64,000 nucleotides of DNA from assembly GCA_049317265.1 (NCBI GenBank), contig JBMOIP010000003.1:62001-126000 (forward strand), given 5' to 3'. Below, in pieces: positions 58,669 through 64,000 of this stretch. The notes under the pieces were generated by a model, which was not told the DNA's origin, made no database searches, and worked only from the letters and a program-made list of their open reading frames with translations. How positions within the stretch are numbered: position 1 is the first letter of the stretch; every line of letters starts with the position of its first letter. The DNA comes from CAIVAT01 sp049317265 (lineage in GTDB: Bacteria; Bacteroidota; Bacteroidia; Bacteroidales; FEN-979). The position numbers and the translations under genes were made by a program.

Positions 58669-59675
58669 TTGACATCCTCCGGTTTAAAACAGATTCCCAT
58701 CTCATTTTTGACCAGGTTAAGGTAAACCTTCCCTTTTTCAAAAAAATCGTAGCCCAGCATCCCGTCAACAGGAACCCCATATTTCTGTGAGATGGCTGCG
58801 AGGCTGTATAAAATAGTTTCCATGGGGGCGAGTTTCCTGCTTCCCATGCTGAATTCGTTCAATGTTCCGTACAGCACTTCTCCCTGTTCTTCACCCACGC
58901 CGCTCAGGCTTGACCTCCTTGTGATGGTAACAGTACCCAGCACTTTTTTATTTGCATCGATGCTCAGCACGTTGGATTCGGCGCCGGTATCAAGGCAGAA
59001 ATCGAGTACTTTGCCGCCAATCGTGGCTTTCACAAACATCACATGGTGATACTCTTCCATTTTCTGGACCATGTCATATTTAACCGACAGGGCGTTAGGT
59101 CCGACCCTGTTCCCGGTTTTATCGAGCTTGAAGATCTGCAATTCATTCCGGCGGATATCGATCACCATTTCAAGATTTTTAAGCAGGCTCATTCCAAACA
59201 GGCCGAGGATTTTCACCCCCCGCCGGTTTTCGAGATGGCCGAGGGGTGTAACATCTGCAGAGATGTTTACATAGTTCAGCTCGCTGATTACCAGATGTTT
59301 CACATTGACACGCGACACTCCAGCGGTAGTCCCGGTTACTCCGCCACCCTCCTCATCATCAAAGGTCATAAACCCGCGAAAATAGGTTTTATTCAGGACC
59401 AGCCCGGAGGCGCCCGTATCGAGGATGAAGTTGCCACTTACATTGTCGATGGTTCCTTCCAGCAATAACAAGCGTCCTGCGCGTTTCAGCGGAATGGTAA
59501 CGCCAACTGCATTTCCAAGCGGGCCGGTTATAGAACTGCCTGATATGGTGATGTTTCCGACCGAAATCGGAATTGTTGAAGGTTTGGCTTCTCTGGCCAA
59601 TATACATGAAGGACACCAGTAAGAGAGTATCGTGGCAATTAAAAACAAACTATAAAAGCCATGAGGGCGTACCAT
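58665..59675 (-). CDS. Two-domain retropepsin-like aspartyl protease, exported
   Basis: A 336-residue protein starting MVRPHGFYSLFLIATILSYW with a signal peptide, cleavage or lipidation near PSCILA. Two retropepsin-like domains follow: FILDTGASGLVLNK and later DFCLDTGAESNVLS, each with the catalytic DTG motif. Related elements ILGLFGMSLLKNLEMVID and GMLGYDFFEKGKVYLNLVKN are the hydrophobic flap/psi-loop segments. A single chain could fold as a pepsin-like intramolecular dimer. Longer in-frame starts would cross the divergent radical SAM gene and are rejected. Confidence 0.87.
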   Translation of the reverse strand: MVRPHGFYSLFLIATILSYWCPSCILAREAKPSTIPISVGNITISGSSITGPLGNAVGVTIPLKRAGRLLLLEGTIDNVSGNFILDTGASGLVLNKTYFRGFMTFDDEEGGGVTGTTAGVSRVNVKHLVISELNYVNISADVTPLGHLENRRGVKILGLFGMSLLKNLEMVIDIRRNELQIFKLDKTGNRVGPNALSVKYDMVQKMEEYHHVMFVKATIGGKVLDFCLDTGAESNVLSIDANKKVLGTVTITRRSSLSGVGEEQGEVLYGTLNEFSMGSRKLAPMETILYSLAAISQKYGVPVDGMLGYDFFEKGKVYLNLVKNEMGICFKPEDVK

Positions 59676-59805
59676 AATGAGTGTTCTGGCTAACAGCGTG
59701 CAATATACCAAAAAAGAGTATATGGTTAAGGTCAAGAGCCGTGAGAAATAACAAATTATGAAGGAGGTGTGAGATGAGGCGGGTAACGTGTGACTGGTTT
59801 TTGAG

Positions 59806-59813
59806 TATCTTTG
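59806..59813 (+). promoter_or_regulatory. TAnnTTTG box before B12-radical SAM gene
   Basis: TATCTTTG lies 27 bases upstream of the ATG at 59841. An in-frame TTG inside the box (59811) cannot be the start if this promoter is used. Confidence 0.55.
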
Positions 59814-59840
59814 CACAATTTTTGGTTTGAGACAGGTTTT

Positions 59841-61451
59841 ATGAAAGATTTGCACGACGGGGTAACGAAATGTCTTCTGGTACAGACAAAATTTTCGGCC
59901 TACAGCTTCTGGAATTACCAGGAGGTATGTGAAATGGTTGGAAAAAAATACCCGGCTGCGCCACTTGGATTGCTTACGGTTGCTGCCCTTTTTCCGCAGC
60001 ACTGGCAATTCCGCCTGATCGATGAAAATGTAGAGCCATTGCTGGATGAACACATGCAATGGGCCGACCTTGTCTGCATCGGGGGAATGCTACCACAGCA
60101 AAACAGCATGCTCGAACTGATCACCCGTGCCCACAACCTGGGCGCCGTAGTGGTAGTGGGAGGACCTGATCCCACTTCACAACCGGATCTTTATCATGAA
60201 GCCGACTTCCTGGTACTCGGGGAGGGAGAGATCACCATCCCCATGTTCCTGAAGGATTTGAAGAATGGGGCTAAAGGCGGAAAGTATCTCTCCCCCGACC
60301 GGGCAGACATGCTGAAAGCCGTTGTTCCGCGTTATGACCTGATCCGATTTGATGATTACATCATGATCGGACTGCAGTTCATCCGCGGATGCCCCTTCAA
60401 CTGCGAGTTCTGTGATGTGATCGAGCTTTATGGACGTATCCCCCGGTTTAAAACCAACGAACAGGTTATCAAGGAGCTGGATTCGCTCTATAACCTTGGC
60501 TACCGCGGACATATCGACATGGTCGACGATAACTTTATCGGAAACAAGAAAAAGGTCAAAGAGCTGTTGAGGGAGATTATCGCGTGGACCAAAGCCCGTA
60601 AATACCCATTTTACTTTACAACCGAGGCTTCCGTTAACCTTGCGGATGATGACGAACTGCTTCAACTCATGAAGGATGCCGATTTCCGGTATGTCTTTCT
60701 TGGCATTGAGACCCCCGACAGCGACACCCTTGCACTGAACAACAAGAACCAGAATGTAGGCAAGTCTATCGAAGAGGCCGTAAAGAAGATCATGTCGTAC
60801 GGGATGGTCAGCAATGGCGGATACATCCTGGGTTTTGACAGTGACCGGCCGCAGATTGCCGACCAGATGATCACCTCCATCCAGGATACCGGTATTTGTA
60901 TGGCCATGATCGGCCTGCTATACGCCTTGCCAAACACACAGCTCACACGCCGGCTGGAGCTGGAAAAAAGGCTGTTTCATCACTCTTCAAAGTCGGTGAC
61001 CGACGGCGACATCGACCAGATGACCAGCGGGCTGAACTTCTTAACAATAACGCCCCGTGTAGGAATTCTTAAGAACTACATCAGGATCATTGAGGCAATT
61101 TTTGATCCGTCAAATTATTACCAGCGGGTGATTTACACCGGTCTGAACGTAAAGACAGACTACAAACACAAACCCGATTTCAAAACCTGGCTGGTCTATA
61201 TGCGCTCATTTTTAAGGGTTTGCAAAAAGGCAGGTTTCTCACCTGCCACCCGGTCGTTTTACTGGAAAATGTTCTTCACCGTCCTTTTCCGCAATCCAAA
61301 GGGTATTGAGCCGGCCGTGAACCTTGCTGCCATGTTCATCCATTTTCAGAAGCAGAAAGAGTATATTGTTTCCGTCACGCAGCAGATGATTGCAAGCATT
61401 GAGAAAACGGGTGAGAAGGAGTTTAATGAGAAGATGATGGGGCTGAAGTAA
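59841..61451 (+). CDS. Cobalamin-binding radical SAM protein, DUF4070 type
   Basis: A 536-residue enzyme. An N-terminal B12-binding-like domain (VCIGGMLPQQNSMLELITRA, GGPDPTSQPDLYHEADFLVL, GEGE) is followed by the radical SAM core with the 4Fe-4S motif GCPFNCEFCD near residue 190. The C-terminal DUF4070-type region has MIGLLYALPNTQLTRRLELE. This class includes B12-dependent methylases such as HpnP-like hopanoid methylases and BchE-type enzymes; the substrate here is unknown. It is divergent from the retropepsin-like gene. An acyl-CoA dehydrogenase-like gene and acetate kinase follow on the same strand. Confidence 0.87.
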   Translation: MKDLHDGVTKCLLVQTKFSAYSFWNYQEVCEMVGKKYPAAPLGLLTVAALFPQHWQFRLIDENVEPLLDEHMQWADLVCIGGMLPQQNSMLELITRAHNLGAVVVVGGPDPTSQPDLYHEADFLVLGEGEITIPMFLKDLKNGAKGGKYLSPDRADMLKAVVPRYDLIRFDDYIMIGLQFIRGCPFNCEFCDVIELYGRIPRFKTNEQVIKELDSLYNLGYRGHIDMVDDNFIGNKKKVKELLREIIAWTKARKYPFYFTTEASVNLADDDELLQLMKDADFRYVFLGIETPDSDTLALNNKNQNVGKSIEEAVKKIMSYGMVSNGGYILGFDSDRPQIADQMITSIQDTGICMAMIGLLYALPNTQLTRRLELEKRLFHHSSKSVTDGDIDQMTSGLNFLTITPRVGILKNYIRIIEAIFDPSNYYQRVIYTGLNVKTDYKHKPDFKTWLVYMRSFLRVCKKAGFSPATRSFYWKMFFTVLFRNPKGIEPAVNLAAMFIHFQKQKEYIVSVTQQMIASIEKTGEKEFNEKMMGLK

Positions 61452-61486
61452 AAGAATATTGAATATTGATTAACGAATATTGAAGT
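61452..61486. repeat. GAATATTGAATATTGATTAACGAATATTGA dispersed repeat (third copy)
   Basis: The short gap after the radical SAM gene holds the units GAATATTGAATATTGATT and AACGAATATTGAAG. It is nearly identical to the tract at 39405-39440. Confidence 0.65.
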
Positions 61487-61493
61487 AAAAATT

Positions 61494-62456
61494 ATGGCAG
61501 AAATGATCGTGGAGCCCATTGAAAAATACGGGCTCAGCAAAGAATCGCGGCCCAAGGTACTGTTCTCAAAGATTGGAGTTGTTGGTTGTGGCAGTGTGGG
61601 ACAGGAGCTGGCAATCACCGCCTCGAAACATGGCATCGAGGTTATATTCCTCGAGCTCAATGAAGAACTCGTCCGTCACTCCTTCGACGAAATCAAGAAG
61701 GAACTCGACCTGGAGATCAACCACTGGGGACTGACCCCGGGAGAAAAAAATGCGATCCTATCAAGGATCAAAGGAACCCTCACCTATGCCGATTTTCACG
61801 ACTGCGAACTGGTGATCGAAACCATTAAATCAAAGCAGGGACAATCGAGCTTTGAGTTACGGAAGGAGGTGTTTCTCAACATTGAAAGGGAGGTGAGCAG
61901 TTCATGCATCATTGCCACAAACTCCTCCACCATTGTGGTAACTGAATTGTCGTCGGAGCTGAAACACAAGGAACGGTGCGTGAGTCTGCACATTTCGACC
62001 ACTGCGCCGGGTGCGAGTGTGGTTGAGCTGGCAAAGGGACTGCACACCACCGATGAAGCCTATAAAAAGGTGATCAAATTCGTGAAACTCCTCGAAAAGA
62101 TATCGATCCCGGTGATGGAGTCCCCCGGACTGGTAAGCGTAAGGTTGTTTGTTGTGCTGCTGAATGAAGCATGCGAGACCCTGATGGAAGGGGTAAGTTC
62201 CATGGAGAACATCGACCTTACCATGCGCTCATGCTTCAACATGCCACTGGGTCCGTTTGAATTTGCCGACAAAGTGGGTCTGGATAAGGTGGTTCGGTGG
62301 ATGGAAAACCTCTACAGTGAATTCGGATCTTCCCGCTACATTGCATCCCCGATGATTAAAAAACTCGTCAGGGCCAACAGGCTTGGAAGAATCAGTGGCA
62401 TCGGGTTTTATGAGTATGATGCCGAAGGCAATAAAATTTCGGAAGAAAATTTGTAA
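61494..62456 (+). CDS. 3-hydroxyacyl-CoA dehydrogenase-like protein
   Basis: A 320-residue HBDH-family protein. After a 25-residue leader comes the NAD Rossmann SKIGVVGCGSVGQELAITAS, then CELVIETIKSKQGQSSFELR, IIATNSSTIVVTELS and the C-terminal domain GPFEFADKVGLDKVVRWMEN. The catalytic His is in VSLHISTTAPGASVVELA, where classic enzymes have HFFNP; the His and the following Glu are kept but the motif differs. It should oxidise or reduce a 3-hydroxyacyl-CoA or similar acid, for example in butyrate-type or amino acid fermentation with the acetate kinase next door. Confidence 0.87.
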   Translation: MAEMIVEPIEKYGLSKESRPKVLFSKIGVVGCGSVGQELAITASKHGIEVIFLELNEELVRHSFDEIKKELDLEINHWGLTPGEKNAILSRIKGTLTYADFHDCELVIETIKSKQGQSSFELRKEVFLNIEREVSSSCIIATNSSTIVVTELSSELKHKERCVSLHISTTAPGASVVELAKGLHTTDEAYKKVIKFVKLLEKISIPVMESPGLVSVRLFVVLLNEACETLMEGVSSMENIDLTMRSCFNMPLGPFEFADKVGLDKVVRWMENLYSEFGSSRYIASPMIKKLVRANRLGRISGIGFYEYDAEGNKISEENL

Positions 62457-62500
62457 CCACAAAGACACAAAGAAGGCACAAGGAACACAAAGGAAAGAAA
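62457..62500. repeat. ACCACAAAGACACAAAG-type short repeat
   Basis: AACCACAAAGACACAAAGAA followed by GGCACAAGGAACACAAAGG lies between the dehydrogenase and acetate kinase genes. It has the same style as the CACAATAGG array at 281-408. Confidence 0.6.
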
Positions 62501-62507
62501 AAAGACT

Positions 62508-63719
62508 ATGAATATTCTCGTATTAAACTGTGGCAGTTCTTCGATCAAATACCAGCTTTTCAACATTGAACAGAACCGGCTCTATGCCAAAGGGATCGTA
62601 GAAAAAGTCGGACTCAAAGGCTCATTTTTAAAGCATGAAAAGGAGAATGGCGACAAGGTAAAGCTCGAAGGCGAAGTGATCGACCATCAAACCGGCATTG
62701 AATATGTGCTGGGAGTATTGATCAGCAAGGAGCATGGCTGCATCGAAAGTTTATCGGAGGTGAATGCGGTCGGACACCGGATGGTTCACGGTGGCGAGCG
62801 GTTCCAGGAGAGCAGCCTGATCACCCAGGAGACCATTAAAGATTTCAAGGCCTGCATCCCCCTTGCGCCGCTTCACAACCCTGCGAATTTAAAAGGGGTT
62901 GTAGCCATGCAGCATCTCCTGCCCGAAGTTCCCCAGGTTGCTGTATTCGATACGGCTTTTCATCAAACGATGCCAGCCCGGGCCTATATGTATGCCATCC
63001 CCTACTCCCTCTATAAAAAATATGGCATCCGCCGTTATGGATTCCATGGTACAAGTCACTATTATGTGGCACGGAGAGCTTGTGAAATCCTGGGTGTTCC
63101 CATGGAATCGATGAAAATCATCACCTGTCACCTTGGAAACGGCACTTCGATGGCGGCCATCAAACACGGCAAATCGATCGACACCTCGATGGGGCTTACC
63201 CCGGTTGAAGGTTTGATCATGGGAACCCGTTCAGGGGATATGGATCTTGGCGTTCTAACCTTTGTGATGGAGAAGGAGGAGCTCAACATCGCCGTGGCGA
63301 ACACCTTGGTAAACAAACACAGCGGAATGCTGGGTATTACCGGGGTATCTTCCGACATGCGGGAGATTGAAAAGGAGGCGGAAGCCGGCAACGAACGGGC
63401 CATCCTCGGTCTCGACATGTTCCGGTACAGGATTAAAAAGTATATCGGTGCCTACACGGCAGCGCTTGGAGGCCTCGATCTGCTGATCTTTACCGGCGGA
63501 ATCGGGGAAAACGACCCGGTAACCCGTGAACTGTGCTGCGCCGAAATGGAATACATGGGACTCGTTTTCGACCCTACCAAAAATGCCGGAGTCAGAAGCA
63601 AGGAGATGTTGCTCAGCGCACCGGAATCGAAGGTTAAAGTGATGACCATCCCAACCAACGAAGAGCTTGTTATCGCGGAGCATACCTACAGGATTGTCTC
63701 CTCCCTGAACGCCAATTAA
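62508..63719 (+). CDS. ackA: Acetate kinase
   Basis: A 403-residue ASKHA-fold kinase interconverting acetyl phosphate plus ADP with acetate plus ATP, the ATP-yielding last step of acetate fermentation. Signatures: MNILVLNCGSSSIKYQLF at the N-terminus, VGHRMVHGGERFQ, FDTAFHQTMP (catalytic Asp), RRYGFHGTSHYYVARRA, ITCHLGNGTSMAAIKHGKS, LIFTGGIGEND and the C-terminal IPTNEELVIAEHT. No pta gene is seen in the window; it may lie beyond it. Confidence 0.97.
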   Translation: MNILVLNCGSSSIKYQLFNIEQNRLYAKGIVEKVGLKGSFLKHEKENGDKVKLEGEVIDHQTGIEYVLGVLISKEHGCIESLSEVNAVGHRMVHGGERFQESSLITQETIKDFKACIPLAPLHNPANLKGVVAMQHLLPEVPQVAVFDTAFHQTMPARAYMYAIPYSLYKKYGIRRYGFHGTSHYYVARRACEILGVPMESMKIITCHLGNGTSMAAIKHGKSIDTSMGLTPVEGLIMGTRSGDMDLGVLTFVMEKEELNIAVANTLVNKHSGMLGITGVSSDMREIEKEAEAGNERAILGLDMFRYRIKKYIGAYTAALGGLDLLIFTGGIGENDPVTRELCCAEMEYMGLVFDPTKNAGVRSKEMLLSAPESKVKVMTIPTNEELVIAEHTYRIVSSLNAN

Positions 63720-63733
63720 CATCGGAGTTAAGC

Positions 63734-64000
63734 ATGAAACGGGTTTCCCACGTTTTAAAAATATCATTCTTTTGGGTGGCGCTCCTTGCCGGATCAGTCT
63801 CCTTTTCCCAGGGCACCTGGCAACGGATTGCTGTTCCCACCAGCCAGTCGCTGAATTCTGTTTGCTTTGTCGACAGCCTGTATGGGTACGTTGCAGGGGA
63901 TTCGGGGGTGATCTTTCATACCACGGATGGGGGGAATTCATGGATCACCCAGGACAGTCATGCTATCTATGACGTAGAAGATCTGTTTTTCCTCAACCGC
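63734..64000 (+). CDS. Exported YCF48/BNR-repeat protein, 5' part (window edge)
   Basis: The first 89 codons of a gene continuing past the window. A signal peptide (SHVLKISFFWVALLAGSVSF, cleavage near SQG) is followed by WQRIAVPTSQSLNSVCFVDS, YGYVAGDSGVIFHTTDGGNS and WITQDS. The VAGDSGVIFHTTDGGxSW pattern is the YCF48/sialidase-like BNR propeller repeat. Such Bacteroidota proteins usually end in a T9SS sorting domain; that part is not visible. It starts 14 bases after ackA. Confidence 0.8.
   Translation, partial: MKRVSHVLKISFFWVALLAGSVSFSQGTWQRIAVPTSQSLNSVCFVDSLYGYVAGDSGVIFHTTDGGNSWITQDSHAIYDVEDLFFLNR

Noticed and set aside
59675..60059. Longer N-terminus for the retropepsin-like protein
   Set aside because: It would cross the divergent radical SAM gene and its promoter, and would bury the signal peptide.

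Overview
The window comes from a chromosome of a Bacteroidota bacterium, probably of Bacteroidales type and probably uncultivated. Several things support this: the YceD-rpmF-plsX-fabH order, the GT5/DUF4270/glmS cluster, type IX secretion C-terminal tails on secreted proteins, BlaR1-TonB and BlaI partners, a cambialistic/Fe-type superoxide dismutase, an IS256-family element, and repeated Bacteroidota promoter boxes of the form TAnnTTTG with TTG about 20 bases upstream. No tRNA, rRNA, CRISPR array or prophage was found.

Layout. 1-1948: start of ileS (minus), nitroreductase and methyltransferase, separated by short-period repeats. 1945-10496: an eight-gene minus-strand surface-polysaccharide operon (flippase, two polymerase/ligase-like membrane proteins, two glycosyltransferases, phosphoglycosyl transferase, nucleotidyltransferase-like protein, epimerase). 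Almost every gene start overlaps the previous stop. A Wzz-like gene is divergent. 11539-15525: secreted endonuclease I, then the lipid/ribosome cluster yceD-rpmF-plsX-fabH. 15633-22125: proline dehydrogenase, a five-module redox flavoprotein that fuses an HcnABC-like enzyme, a DUF3078-like gene broken by one amber codon, and two small exported proteins. 22519-26579: GT5, DUF4270 lipoprotein and glmS. 26695-29440: an IS256-family element that has replaced the last codons of an AT-rich MORN-repeat gene. 29851-46768: mostly housekeeping and envelope genes (DUF3089, SOD, S41 protease, hydrolase, BlaI/BlaR1/TPR operon, DoxX, dehydrogenases, LhgO, acyl-CoA ligase, TPR adenylate cyclase).

46774-54274 is the most novel part. 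Three copies of a small exported protein family that I do not recognise have nearly identical promoters (CTTGA-N20-TAATTTTAC, then a roughly 40-base A-rich leader ending AAAGCCATGAAAAC). Each is preceded by a GCGTAA/TTACGC palindrome. A NarL-type response regulator and a soluble PAS histidine kinase flank the middle copy, and two universal stress proteins are divergent from the first copy and share its palindrome. I infer a local two-component regulon.

54261-59675 is a three-gene minus-strand set: a two-domain retropepsin-like protein, an exported protein with four tandem CBM48-like modules and no catalytic domain, and a large T9SS-secreted FG-GAP/propeller protein. 59841-64000: a B12-dependent radical SAM protein, a 3-hydroxyacyl-CoA dehydrogenase-like protein, acetate kinase, and the start of a secreted YCF48/BNR-like protein.
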